A stretch of 64,000 nucleotides of DNA from Bolinopsis microptera (taxonomy: Eukaryota > Ctenophora > Tentaculata > Lobata > Bolinopsidae): assembly GCF_026151205.1 (NCBI RefSeq), contig NC_087084.1, positions 11,869,453 through 11,933,452 on the forward strand, read 5' to 3'. A program made the position numbers and the translations under genes. How positions within the stretch are numbered: the first letter of the stretch is position 1; each line of letters begins with the position of its first letter. The notes under the pieces are model-generated. The model had not been told where the DNA came from and did not search any database. It saw only the letters and a list, made by a program, of their open reading frames with translations. This document shows positions 20,366 to 34,200 of this stretch, piece after piece.

Positions 20366-22998
20366 AAACAGTGATAGTTTTGATAATAAGTCATCATGTC
20401 TGACACAACTGTTTCAGATTAATAACCTCAGCCTGATAAGGAGATTATTTAAAGCATATACGAAAAGTTTGTTAAGCAGGAGCTTTCAAAATACATGTGT
20501 AAATCGTCTTCAGTTAAGATCGTTGATGATAATATGGTAGTCAGAAGCTAGCCATCAACACAAACAGCTGCAACGTTTACAAATTATCACTAAACGGACA
20601 ATATTCGTTATTTTATAATCTCACTAAACATCTCCGCGGAAAAGTACGAAAGTGATCACCAAGTACGAAGAGTTTCTGATGATTTCGTGCTTGCAACAAA
20701 AGAACAAAGGGAAAATGATCTTTTCGGGTAAATAACAGTTCCATAATAGAATAATTCCTAGTGCAAAGTGATTTACCACTCTCGAGCATTGACCGGCTAG
20801 AAATGAGAAAAAAGATCAAGAACTGCATGCATTCAGTCTGGCATATTTATTCATTCTGAAATCTGAACGTCGATAGGAAAAGGTCAAATATGTCATGTCA
20901 GAGAGGTAGCAGACCTCACCACTAATTCAAGTGGATCCCACAAGATATTTTCAGACTAATTCTAAAAACTAAAGCAGTCACTAGTCTGACAACCTGACGC
21001 TGTCCTGTTTAGTCTGGCAATCTGATGGTGTCATATCTTCCAATACTCGGACATAATCATCACTAAACTCTACGTGCTCTGTCCTTAAGAAGTAAGGACA
21101 GAGCACGGGGGGTGCTCTAGCAACCCTGATACTTAGCACACCGTGACAACTCATGCTCGCCACTGAAAGTACGCGGAAAAATACCCACCTGGTTCAACCC
21201 CGACACTGAAAGTGAGGGGAACTGGATTTAACAATGAGGCGAGGTATCGCGGTTAATTGCTAGGGTTAGTCTGGGTGGGGTGTGTCATTAGTGTGGTAAA
21301 AGTATAAAGAAGAACAGGGGAGTCGAGGCTTTTTAAAATCAGAGGTCTAGTATACGAGAGTACGACGCGCGAGAGGGTTTAGTGTCGGAGGAGGAATCTG
21401 ATGAAAATTTATGATGATTCCGTGAATGCGACATAGGGAAAATGATCTTTTTAGGTAAATGGAATTGGTTTAGTGTAGAATGTTGTATGTGGGAGGAGGA
21501 GTTGACGAACACGGTATGGGGGTTCATTAATCATATGCACCCCAGCAATACGCAATATACCCTACGTCACCTTCATTTCTTGCATACACAAGGGGCGACT
21601 TTTGTATATTAGCATATTGGGGTCCTTGACTCCTTACCCTGGTATTAGATACTTAGTGAGACGAGATATAAGAATTGCGGAGTAACAAATGAAAGCCCGC
21701 CAAATTACAAGTGATCACAACAGAGTGAGAAAGCAGCTAGGTAAGTTGACATTAGGAGATGATTAGTAGATAATCATGACGTCACTTTCAAAGTTAAACG
21801 AAATGCTCCTCCGCAGCTCGGCTCGTTCCCAAAGTGACTAAAACAACGAATTCAAGTTTGTCAATCGCACTTTACTGTCCGGAAGCTTCACCATTACCAA
21901 CTTAACTCCTCAATTATGACACTTAAAAGCTGTGAGAATCAGTACAATTATAACAAGTTTCTCTACCCGCCCCTCTAGCTATTTTAACACATCTGTCTCC
22001 ACTGTCCTGTCTTCTAAAACTTACGGACAAACACTGATAATTAGTGTATGGGGTCCTTGACCATATAAGTGCCAGTATCAAACCCTCAAACCCTCAAAAA
22101 TGCTTTATTTTGTGAATTATAGGAGAGCGAAATATTATCACAGATTCAGCTGTCGTAAGTCTAGCGATCCTGAACAAATAAGCCTCAACGCCTGGTTTTA
22201 ACTACTGTGGTAAATATGTAGATACGCAAATATATCAGCATATTTACTAGTCTCGTTTAAAAAACAGATGGCATCTCATTTGGGAATTGGGAATAAGGCT
22301 AGGGAATGACAAGCTTGCTCGAGTTCTCGGCCAGTAAGCCTCACATGGTGGACGATAATTCAGAGTTTAACGGAAACACCTGCGCAGTCTTGAGTACTTT
22401 GTGTCGGCCAAGTTTTAAATGTTTCAGAGAAAAATTAGGACACATCTCTTGCTCAATGACAACAGTCACGTTTTATTTTATTCGATAAAATCAAAAATTG
22501 TCATCACCGTGACGAAAAAATTAAACAGATGCTGTTTATTTTATATAGTGGCACTAAGCGATAATTTCCTTTCAACCACGTGAGGAAAATGTTGAAACTT
22601 TAAAATGTTTCAGCAAAAAAATAGCAAGTTTCTGGCTCGAAACAAACAGGAGAAATTTCATTCGACTTATATTTACTTCAAAATATTCCTCACATCGCAG
22701 GGTCAAAAAGTGAAAAGAAGCGTTGTTAATCTAATAGTGCTTTGTCTTCCAGATACTTCAAAGAAATACTAATTGCACATAACACACTGAGTAGACATTA
22801 ATCATTTTTCACCATTCATACATCTTCAAAACTCAACATTTAGTTAAAAACAGTTCAAAAACAATTTTATAGTTGTTGCAATATTTAACGATTTTACGCT
22901 TTCACGGTTCGATTACTCCCAAACTCCACAGCTGCAATAACTCCACCTATTAAGATAGCCGGCAGCCGCCTTGTATTTTGGAACATTAGCCATCTGTT
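20366..22998. other. Intergenic, no gene seen
   Basis: Two diverged copies of an 80-bp sequence containing AGGGAAAATGATCTTTT occur at about 20667-20745 and 21390-21470. A perfect 14-bp-stem hairpin lies at 21074-21106. Short ORFs (20613-20828, 22306-22488) have no recognisable domain. Confidence 0.4.
21074..21106. repeat. Perfect hairpin, 14-bp stem and 5-nt loop
   Basis: GTGCTCTGTCCTTA is followed by AGAAG and the exact reverse complement of the first arm. No neighbouring coding sequence explains it. Confidence 0.85.
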
Positions 22999-23000
22999 GT

Positions 23001-23109
23001 AAGTACTCTCAAAATTTCGAAATACAACATGTTATTTGACGCAGAATCGAGTATTTAGTACTAGATTCTGCGTCAAATAACATGTATTTTGAAATTTTGA
23101 AAGTATTTA
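23001..23109. repeat. Inverted repeat with ~47-bp arms and 15-nt loop
   Basis: The arm 23001-23048 (ending TTTGACGCAGAATC) pairs with 23064-23109 (starting GATTCTGCGTCAAA) with few mismatches. It could be a tiny foldback element or the source of a hairpin RNA. Confidence 0.85.
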
Positions 23110-23793
23110 CGAGTATTTAAGAATATGGTTGGGGTATCACAGTGGGTCATGCTGCATCTGATCATACAATCTTTAATAAGGCTATGTAAGTCACTAACAG
23201 CGCTAGTCGCTACGCTAAGCTATTTTACAGTTCCTTCTTGAAATTGTAGCCAAACTCTTCAAAATTCGTGGATCTGAATATGAGATTTTAACAATTATCG
23301 ACAACCCTTATGGTTTTATATCTGAAGATTACTGAAATCTAGCTATTCCGTTTAGTCCATATTTCCATGAAACCAGCGCAAATATCAAGCAGCTCCAGTA
23401 TTACATCGATAAAGGTAACAAAATACGCGGAAAGTCGAATTTGAATAATAATTTTCACATTCACTCACCTCATACTCTAATAGTAACACTAACAACCATT
23501 TATAAGAGAAATAGTAGGCTACTTTATAGCTTAGAGTTCATTTGTAACAATACTAAACTATGCTCATATTTGGTAAATTATGCTCATATTGGCTAACTGT
23601 AACAATAGAACAATAATTAATGATAAGCACATATTATTATGATGACTGATTATATTCATGAGCCAGTTCTGTGCAGATAGCAAGCGATTCTACTGTTCAA
23701 TTATGACGGATGGTGGAAATAAGTAATGGGCTTGCACCGTGTGCAAACTGTGCATAATCACTTTCCTGACTGCTGAGAGTAAGGTAAGAGATA
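23110..23793. other. Intergenic, left flank of the 9-bp satellite
   Basis: No gene, RNA or repeat can be supported. The sequence AGTAAGGTAAGAG at 23779-23790 directly precedes the satellite. Confidence 0.4.
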
Positions 23794-26700
23794 TAATCAT
23801 TACAATCATTACAATCATTACAATCATTATAATCATTACAATAATTACAATCAGTACAATCATTACAATCATTACAATCATTACAATAATTACAATCATT
23901 ACAATCAGTATAATCAGTACAATCAGTACAATCATTACAATCAGTACAATCATTACAATAATTACAATCAGTACAATCAGTATAATCATTACAATCATTA
24001 CAATCATTACAATCATTACAATCATTACAATCATTACAATCATTACAATCAGTACAATCATTACAATTATTACAATCAGTATAATCATTACAATCATTAC
24101 AATCATTACAATCAGTACAATCATTACAATCAGTTCAATCATTACAATCATTACAATCATTACAATCAGTACAATCATTACAATCAGTATAATCATTACA
24201 ATCATTACAATCAGTACAATCATTACAATCATTACAATCATTACAATCATTACAATCAGTATAATCAGTACAATCATTACAATCAGTATAATCATTACAA
24301 TCATTACAATCATTACAATCAGTTCAATCATTACAATCATTACAATCATTACAATCATTACAATCATTACAATCATTACAATCAGTACAATCATTACAAT
24401 TATTACAATCAGTATAATCATTACAATCATTACAATCATTACAATAATTACAATAATTACAATCATTACAATAATTACAATAATTACAATCATTACAATC
24501 ATTACAATCATTACAATCATTACAATCAGTACAATCATTACAATCATTACAATCATTACAATCAGTACAATCATTACAATCAGTATAATCATTACAATCA
24601 TTACAATCAGTACAATCATTACAATCATTACAATCATTACAATCATTACAATCAGTATAATCAGTACAATCATTACAATCAGTATAATCATTACAATCAT
24701 TACAATCATTACAATCATTACAATCATTACAATCATTACAATCAGTATAATCAGTACAATCATTACAATCATTACAATCAGTACAATCAGTACAATCAGT
24801 ACAATCATTACAATCATTACAATCATTACAATCAGTACAATCATTACAATCAGTACAATCATTACAATCATTACAATCAGTACAATCATTACAATCAGTA
24901 CAATCATTACAATCAGTACAATCATTACAATCAGTACAATCATTACAATCAGTACAATCATTACAATCATTACAATCAGTACAATCATTACAATCAGTAC
25001 AATCAGTACAATCATTACAATCATTACAATCAGTACAATCATTACAATCAGTACAATCATTACAATCATTACAATCAGTACAATCATTACAATCATTACA
25101 ATCATTACAATCAGTACAATCATTACAATCATTACAATCAGTACAATCATTACAATCAGTACAATCAGTACAATCATTACAATCATTACAATCATTACAA
25201 TCAGTACAATCATTACAATTATTACAATCAGTTCAATCATCACAATCATTACAATCATTACAATCATTACAATCATTACAATCATTACAATCATTACAAT
25301 CATTACAATCAGTACAATCATTACAATTATTACAATCAGTATAATCATTACAATCATTACAATCATTACAATCAGTACAATCATTACAATCAGTTCAATC
25401 ATTACAATCATTACAATCATTACAATCAGTACAATCATTACAATCAGTATAATCATTACAATCATTACAATCAGTACAATCATTACAATCATTACAATCA
25501 TTACAATCATTACAATCAGTATAATCAGTACAATCATTACAATCAGTATAATCATTACAATCATTACAATCATTACAATCAGTTCAATCATTACAATCAT
25601 TACAATCATTACAATCATTACAATCATTACAATCATTACAATCAGTACAATCATTACAATTATTACAATCAGTATAATCATTACAATCATTACAATCATT
25701 ACAATAATTACAATAATTACAATCATTACAATAATTACAATAATTACAATCATTACAATCATTACAATCATTACAATCATTACAATCAGTACAATCATTA
25801 CAATCATTACAATCATTACAATCAGTACAATCATTACAATCAGTATAATCATTACAATCATTACAATCAGTACAATCATTACAATCATTACAATCATTAC
25901 AATCATTACAATCAGTATAATCAGTACAATCATTACAATCAGTATAATCATTACAATCATTACAATCATTACAATCATTACAATCATTACAATCATTACA
26001 ATCAGTATAATCAGTACAATCATTACAATCATTACAATCAGTACAATCAGTACAATCAGTACAATCATTACAATCATTACAATCATTACAATCAGTACAA
26101 TCATTACAATCAGTACAATCATTACAATCATTACAATCAGTACAATCATTACAATCAGTACAATCATTACAATCAGTACAATCATTACAATCAGTACAAT
26201 CATTACAATCAGTACAATCATTACAATCATTACAATCAGTACAATCATTACAATCAGTACAATCAGTACAATCATTACAATCATTACAATCAGTACAATC
26301 ATTACAATCAGTACAATCATTACAATCATTACAATCAGTACAATCATTACAATCATTACAATCATTACAATCAGTACAATCATTACAATCATTACAATCA
26401 TTACAATCATTACAATCAGTACAATCAGTACAATCATTACAATCATTACAATCATTACAATCATTACAATCATTACAATCAGTACAATCATTACAATCAG
26501 TACAATCATTACAATCATTACAATCATTACAATCAGTACAATCATTACAATCATTACAATCATTACAATCATTACAATCAGTACAATCATTACAATCAGT
26601 ACAATCATTACAATCAGTACAATCATTACAATCAGTACAATCATTACAATCATTACAATCATTACAATCATTACAATCAGTACAATCATTACAATCAGTA

Positions 26701-28200
26701 CAATCATTACAATCAGTACAATCATTACAATCAGTACAATCATTACAATCAGTACAATCATTACAATCATTACAATCAGTACAATCATTACAATCAGTAC
26801 AATCAGTACAATCATTACAATCATTACAATCAGTACAATCATTACAATCAGTACAATCATTACAATCATTACAATCAGTACAATCATTACAATCATTACA
26901 ATCAGTACAATCATTACAATCAGTACAATCATTACAATCATTACAATCAGTACAATCATTACAATCATTACAATCATTACAATCAGTACAATCATTACAA
27001 TCATTACAATCAGTACAATCATTACAATCAGTACAATCAGTACAATCATTACAATCATTACAATCATTACAATCAGTACAATCATTACAATCATTACAAT
27101 CATTACAATCATTACAATCAGTATAATCAGTATAATCATTACAATCATTACAATCATTACAATCAGTACAATCAGTACAATCATTACAATCAGTACAATC
27201 AGTACAATCAGTACAATCATTACAATCATTACAATCATTACAATCAGTACAATCATTACAATCAGTACAATCATTACAATCATTACAATCAGTACAATCA
27301 TTACAATCAGTACAATCATTACAATCAGTACAATCATTACAATCAGTACAATCATTACAATCAGTACAATCATTACAATCATTACAATCAGTACAATCAT
27401 TACAATCAGTACAATCAGTACAATCATTACAATCATTACAATCAGTACAATCATTACAATCAGTACAATCATTACAATCATTACAATCAGTACAATCATT
27501 ACAATCATTACAATCATTACAATCAGTACAATCATTACAATCATTACAATCAGTACAATCATTACAATCAGTACAATCAGTACAATCATTACAATCATTA
27601 CAATCATTACAATCAGTACAATCATTACAATCAGTACAATCATTACAATCAGTACAATCATTACAATCATTACAATCATTACAATCAGTACAATCATTAC
27701 AATCATTACAATCATTACAATCATTACAATCAGTACAATCATTACAATCAGTACAATCATTACAATCAGTACAATCATTACAATCAGTACAATCATTACA
27801 ATCATTACAATCATTACAATCATTACAATCAGTACAATCATTACAATCATTACAATCAGTACAATCATTACAATCAGTACAATCATTACAATCAGTACAA
27901 TCATTACAATCATTACAATCATTACAATCAGTACAATCATTACAATCATTACAATCATTACAATCATTACAATCATTACGAGCATTACAATCATTACAAT
28001 CATTACAATCAGTACAATCATTACAATCATTACAATCATTACAATCATTACAATCATTACAATCATTACAATCATTACAATCATTACAATCATTACAATC
28101 AGTACAATCATTACAATCAGTACAATCATTACAATCAATACAATCATTACAATCAGTACAATCAGTACAATCAGTGTCAGTACAATCATTACAATCAATA
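23794..28200. repeat. 4.4-kb satellite of a 9-bp unit (ACAATCATT/ACAATCAGT)
   Basis: About 490 tandem copies of a nonamer occur in two main forms, ACAATCATT and ACAATCAGT, with rarer T(A/T)AATCAGT, ACAATAATT, ACAATTATT and AGTTCAATC variants. Because the unit is a multiple of three and carries no stop in several frames, both strands have ORFs of up to about 1,500 codons. These are artefacts. The order of variants is itself repeated: 23984-25140 equals 25244-26400 base for base by eye (offset 1,260 bp, or 140 units), and about 26880-27090 equals 27420-27630 (offset 540 bp). Confidence 0.97.
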
Positions 28201-28572
28201 CTTAAGGTATGTCTCAAAGTTGGCCAAAAACGTTAACACTTTATAATACTGGTTATAATTAATATTCTTGAGATAAGTGAAAACTATCCTAAGATGCAAG
28301 AAAGATGAATTATGATATCATGGATTAGATAAGATCTACTGCGAGATCCAATAGTAGTTCTCATAATATTGTGGCCTCTGTATCTCTATAGCTCTATATT
28401 ATCATCCATTACAACTCATTAGGACGTGTGTTACCTGATCAATGGTACATATAAAGATATACTGGATTAAAAGACTAATTTAACAGTAAGAACTAAAGTC
28501 CAATAAATATGAGGGGAGAATTGTTTGTTTCTCCTTTCAGCAAAGTGCTCAACTAATGAATAGGAGCTTTTT
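28201..28572. other. Intergenic, no gene seen
   Basis: AT-rich unique sequence between the satellite and an inverted-repeat element. Confidence 0.4.
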
Positions 28573-28782
28573 ATAAGCGTGCCAAAGTAAACGATGTTAT
28601 CGTCCAACTAAAAGTTTCATGTGGATGTGAGAACATTTTGTAAATAAATTTGATAAAGGAGCACTGTGTTGTATAATGTTTGCCAAATTAATTGTGATTA
28701 TGTCCCTGAAGATTGTTGTTCACACATCCACATGAAACTTTTAGTTTGACGATATAAACATCGTTTCTTTGTCACGCTTATA
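28573..28782. mobile_element. Foldback/MITE-like inverted repeat, ~62-bp arms
   Basis: Arms 28573-28634 and 28718-28782 are reverse complements with a few indels (ATAAGCGTG(C/A)CAAAG at the outer ends). The spacer is about 85 bp. No target duplication is clear. Confidence 0.75.
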
Positions 28783-28861
28783 TTCTACAACTTAAACAGA
28801 TACCCTTTTCTTTACTAGATATCTTTTAATTCTAAATCAATGTTGTAGCCATGGATTGTTA

Positions 28862-29321
28862 TAGCCGGCTGTTACACTAACAGCCCTGACAGCCCTCTAA
28901 TAGCCCTCTAACAGCCCTGACAGCCCTCTAATAGCCCTCTAACAGCCCTGACAGCCCTCTAACAGCCCTCTAACAGCCCTGACAGCCCTCTAATAGCCCT
29001 CTAACAGCCCTGACAGCCCTCTAATAGCCCTCTAACAGCCCTGACAGCCCTCTAATAGCCCTCTAACAGCCCTGACAGCCCTCTAATAGCCCTCTAACAG
29101 CCCTGACAACCCTCTAATAGCCCTCTAACAGCCCTGACAGCCCTCTAATAGCCCTCTAACAGCCCTGACAGCCCTCTAATAGCCCTCTAACAGCCCTGAC
29201 AGCCCTCTAATAGCCCTCTAACAGCCCTGACAGCCCTCTAACAGCCGCCTAATAGCCATAACAAAACACAAGTAAGTGCCGGCTGTTAGGTGGTTGTTAG
29301 TGTTAGCGTAACAGCCGGCTA
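28862..29321. mobile_element. MITE with TA ends and an internal 31-bp minisatellite
   Basis: The ends are TAGCCGGCTGTTACACTAACA (28862) and its near-exact reverse complement ending at 29321. Between them about 12 copies of a 31-bp unit (CAGCCCTCTAATAGCCCTCTA plus ACAGCCCTGA) fill 28880-29245. A TA flank on both sides is compatible with a TA-targeting transposon. Confidence 0.75.
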
Positions 29322-31222
29322 AATATAGCCCTCTAACAGCCTGTCGGCATTGTACCTATTTTCCGTTAACGGAATACAAGCATACAAATATAAACGTTCA
29401 GAAGCCCCGCCACTACAAATAATGACCCGTCCTATCGCAGTGGAATTCGTGTGGACGCAATTTCAATAGTCATCAGGTGTCTGTCTCACTCCCCAGCCAT
29501 CTTCATTAATCGGCCCTGTTCCCATGTGCACAACAAACAAGATGGTTAACCTTACTTTTACATGTACCACAGTTTAGTAGATCATAGCATGCCATTCCCA
29601 GTCACATTAGAAACAGCGGCTTTACTTTCTACTTAGTACCAAACAGACAGTACTAGTAGACAAGCTAAACGTGTAGAGGTGTAGACTAGACATGTGGGTT
29701 ATGACGTGGGGAAGTGAGGTATATTGTGTTGACACGTCACAGTGATTCTGGGTTATGATTGGTCAATTTGTAGATGCAGATTTGTGAATCGCTATCACGT
29801 GTCAAAATATTATCCCTCACCTCCCCACCTGAATCCAGTAGAAGCAGACATACCGCCCCGACTATTGGGCTAGTAGGAGCAGACCTACCCCGCTATTTAC
29901 ATAATCATTTGTGAAGCGGCAAAGCAAGGGAGGAGCAGCTCTGTGGTGGCAGATAAATAACAAGATAACACAATATACGGATCTACAATACTGCTCTGGT
30001 GCATCAGATAAATAACACAGATACATATCTACAAGGGATATAACACACTGTAGTATCAGTGGTATCGGTATATTGCTAGTGTAATTTATTATAAAGCAAT
30101 CCAGGCACTCGACATTGCATTCCTCTCTGGATCAGATCCCTAAGCAGTATAGTGGTGCACCGTGCATAATGAGTGATGCACCGTGCATAATGAGTGGTGC
30201 ACCGTGCATAGTGATTTCTAACCGACAACACTGACATTACTTTTCATCGAAAACCTTTTAAGTTTTTGTGACGCTGACGAATTAGAAATAGAAATTTAAA
30301 GATATGCAAATCTGTAGAAGTCAGCATGTCTTATAAAAGTAATTACTTAAAGTCTTCACGTTGTATGAACTTTGAGTATACGATTTAAAGTATGGAATGC
30401 CGAAAATTGCTTGCCTACGTGCGACAAAAAAGCTTCGAAATATTGAGCACTGAGCACCATTTCTGATTATTGGGATTTTGTCTGAAGACACTCCGTAATG
30501 AGAAAATAAACAGTTTAATTGTGTTAAATTCAGTAGAACGAGAAATTCATGAGTAAATGAATTTAATATTTAAGGTTATTAAATCTTTATCATGAATTAA
30601 AATTAACCACAACTTAAAACCAATTGTATTCTAACTAACAACAACCAATTAGATTCTAATTATCAACTTAACAGTTAAACTTAACCAATTAGATTATAAT
30701 TATATTAACAACAACCAATTAGATTCTAATTAACAACAACATAACACAGTGCACTTTGATAAAAAGGGGACTGATCCGTTGCTCTAAACATTTTCCACCT
30801 GACAATAAATCTTTCTCTAACAACGGTCGAGCATACACCTATCTAATCACTCCTAAGGTCGTATATTATTGAATACGCTTGGTCACATATAAACTGATTC
30901 CCCTAAATCGCTAGCACAAATTTTTTAAATCTTATCAGAAGACGCAAGTTCGATTGTTTACGGCAAATGTGAGCCCATATAAACAAAAAACAAGATTCAT
31001 AATAAAGAATAAACGATAAAGGTTATATCATAGATTTCAACTAAAGAATAAACGATAAAGGTTACATCATAATTTTCAACTCTCATTTTCACTTAATATG
31101 TTAAATAAAATAGTATTGTTATGTATTATATGATTTTGTAAACATTGGCTGGTGCACCAAAAACTGGTCCCAAAAACAAAACAACCAAAAAAAGTTACCC
31201 GTTATGTTTTACACGTGATAAA
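29322..31222. other. Intergenic with small repeats
   Basis: An inverted repeat with ~32-bp arms lies at about 29705-29736/29798-29828 (GTGGGGA(A/G)GTGAGG). Three 20-bp units containing GTGCACCGTGCAT(A)ATGAGTG lie at about 30152-30205. Several copies of AACCAATTAGATTCTAATT lie at 30610-30740, and a 39-bp tandem duplication at about 30998-31075. No gene is seen. Confidence 0.55.
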
Positions 31223-31230
31223 GAAATAGC

Positions 31231-34200
31231 GGCAAGTTTCCATAAACGATATTTTATGATCGTCGCCGATAATCGCTTATTGAGCGCTTTTTCGGCGGTT
31301 TTTTTTAAAAAAACCGTTTACAATCGCTTTTTTTACGATTATAAACGGTTCAAAAAAAATCGCTTATAATCGATTATAATTGGTGTCATAATTCAAAAAA
31401 GCGCTTTTTTTAATTTAAAAGCGCTTATAAGCGCTTTTAAGCGCTTACTAGCGTCGCTGAGCGATTTGAAAGCGGTTTTCCAGTAGGATTGGCGCCAAAA
31501 ACGGGTGCATAAGCGGTTGGCCGGATAAGCGATTCGTAGGCACTTTTTTGAACCATTTATAAGCGATTATAAGCGCTTATAAGTGGGGTGCAATTTAGCT
31601 GTTTGTAAAGCGCAAACAAAGCGCTTATAAGCGCTTTTAAAATTGAGTCAGGAAAACGCTATATTACATCTTATAACCGCTTATAATCGATTATAATCGC
31701 TTTTTTAGAAATCGCTTATAACGGCTAATTCATCACTAATTTACCGCTTTTACCGCTTTTCCTATCATCCATGGCCAGGTGAGCAGGAATTAAAAAGCGC
31801 TTATAAGCGCTTTTTCGATGCTGCCCCTAACCTGGTCGGAACGGGGTAGTGCCCGGAATTTAAAAGCGCTTATAAGCGCTTTTTCAATGCTGCCCCTTAC
31901 CTGGTCGGAACGGGGGAGTGCCCGGAATTAAAAAACGCTTATAAGCGATTTCTCAATTCCCCTTAACCTGGTCGGAGCTGGAGAATGCCTGGAATTAATA
32001 AGCGCTTATGAGCGATTTCTTAATTCCCCTTAACCTGGTCGGAACTGGAAATCAGAGTGCCCGCTTATGAGTGCTTTTCTGTGCAACCTGGGGTGCACCG
32101 GCAGAGTCAGGATTTAAAAGCGCTTATAGGCGCTTATGATCGCTTTTCTGCCGCTTTTCCCATCACCCATGGCCTGGTTGGCAAGAATTATAAAGCGCTT
32201 ATAAGCGCTTTTTCAATGCTGCCCCTAACCTGGTCGGAACGGGGGAGTGCCTGGAATTAATAAGCGCTTATAAGCGATTTCTGAATTCCCCTTAACCTGG
32301 TCGGAACTGGAAATCAGAGTGCCCGCTTATAAGTGCTTTTCTGTGCAACCTGGGGTGCACCGGCAGAGTCAGGATTTAAAAGCGCTTATAGGCGCTTATG
32401 ATTGCTTTTCTACCGCTTTCCTATCGCCCATGGCCTGGTTGGCAGAAATTAGAAAGCGCCTATAAGCGCTTTTTCAATGTTGCCACTAACCTGGTCGGAA
32501 CGGGGTAGTGCCCGGAATTAAAAAGCGCTTATAAGCACTTTTTCAATGCTGCCCCTAACCTGGTCGGAACGGGGGAGTGCCCGGAATTAAAAAGCGCTTA
32601 TAAGCGATTTCTCAATTCCCCTCAACCTGGTCGGAACTGGAGAGTGCCCACTCGTATGTGCTTTTCTGAGCAACCTGGGGTGCACCGGCAGAGTCAGGAT
32701 TTAAAAGCGCTTATAGGCGCTTATGATCTACCGCTTTTCCCATCACCCATGGGCTGGTTGGCAGGAATTAGAAAGCGCTTATAAGCGCTTTTTCAATGCT
32801 GCCAGTGCCCCTAACCTGGTCGGAACGGGGGAGTACCCGAAATTAGAAAGCGCTTACAAGGGAGAGTGCCAGGAATTAGAAAGCGCTTATAAGCTTAACG
32901 GGCGATACTCGTAAAATATTTGTTTCAAATATTACGTTGAGTCCAACTCGGCGTGCGTCCTGGTAACTGTAAGTTATAAACTTACAATTATAAGCACAAA
33001 TCTGAACATCCGTTCACCTGGAGTGCACGGAATTTAAATGCGCTTATAAGCGCTTTTCTCGATGCCCCTAAACCTGTCATGCACTGGCGGGAGTCAGGAT
33101 TTGAAAAGCGGTTATAAGCGATTACAATCACTTTTTATTACTGGTTTTTACCGCTTTATCTATCATTTATCAACATGGATTTAAACATAGTTGTTTGACT
33201 GGCGATCTAGAAGCCAAGCAAAAAGGCTAAGTGCACGGCGCGGCAAAGTTCTCCGACAATAATTGTCAGAAATTGTAAAGCGCTTGTAAGCGTTTATTTA
33301 TATGTTGTTAATGGTGGCGGTTGTCCTGGTACGGTGGCGGTCGATGCCCGCTGCGTCATCAGTCATACACACTTCACATTCAGAACTTGCAAAAGAAAAG
33401 TATAGTATATGAAATAATTAAATTATTGCGCTGGGCCACGCTCAGTCTGTCAACGAGTATGACAGGCCTGTTCATGTTATTCCAAGGAATCTCTAGTCGG
33501 GCTGAGCGAATCACGACGTCTGAAAAAAGTGCGGTGCTCATTGAAAGTTAGTGTGTGCGTGACCAGCATTTATGATTTAAGTACTTGTTCATAATCAATC
33601 GCAAATCGTGGACATAAAAAACACGTGCACGCTGATTGACCATTGTTAATGGTCTGGCCCGGCGCGCGCTACTTCGTAGCACTTGCCATCGGGCAAATGA
33701 TATTTCGAGAAGAAAGCGGCGCGCGCTACTTCGAAGAAATTTAGAGGAGTAACATCCGTCAAGCACGCTGAGTACCAATAGGAAAAAAAGTAATGTATAC
33801 GCTAGAAAAGCCGCGCGCGTGCTGAGATAGCTTGTAAAATCTGGTTATTAGATACAGTGGGGTGACATATGTTTTCGTCACTTCTGATAATGACAATACA
33901 AACAGCGTTAAACTAACAATTTTCATTAAACCATAACTCCGCTTCCGGACCACCGATTTACAAAATTCAAAAATGGGTGTTTAGAGAAAATTCTGAACTT
34001 TCTCGGACAGTAGAAATTAAGTTCATTCGTGCTTCAGAAGAGACTGGCAGGCCCATAAATAAAAGGTTTGATCACGATAATGATACTATTTATGAAGGAG
34101 CACATGTTTTAATATTGACGGATGTTACTCGTCTAAATTTCTTCGAAGTAGCGCGCGCCGGGTCAGACCATTATATATTATTAACAATGGTCAAGTTTTA

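Noticed and set aside
23690-28217. ORFs of 1,502, 1,488 and 877 codons on both strands
   Set aside because: They are stop-free readings of a 9-bp satellite. The encoded repeats (IVM, ITI/IST, NDC/TDC) follow the DNA unit, and long ORFs on both strands at once indicate an artefact.
28880-29245. CRISPR-like regular repeats
   Set aside because: The 31-bp units are contiguous, with no unique spacers, in a eukaryotic MITE. The same holds for the 36-bp array at 10.2-10.8 kb.
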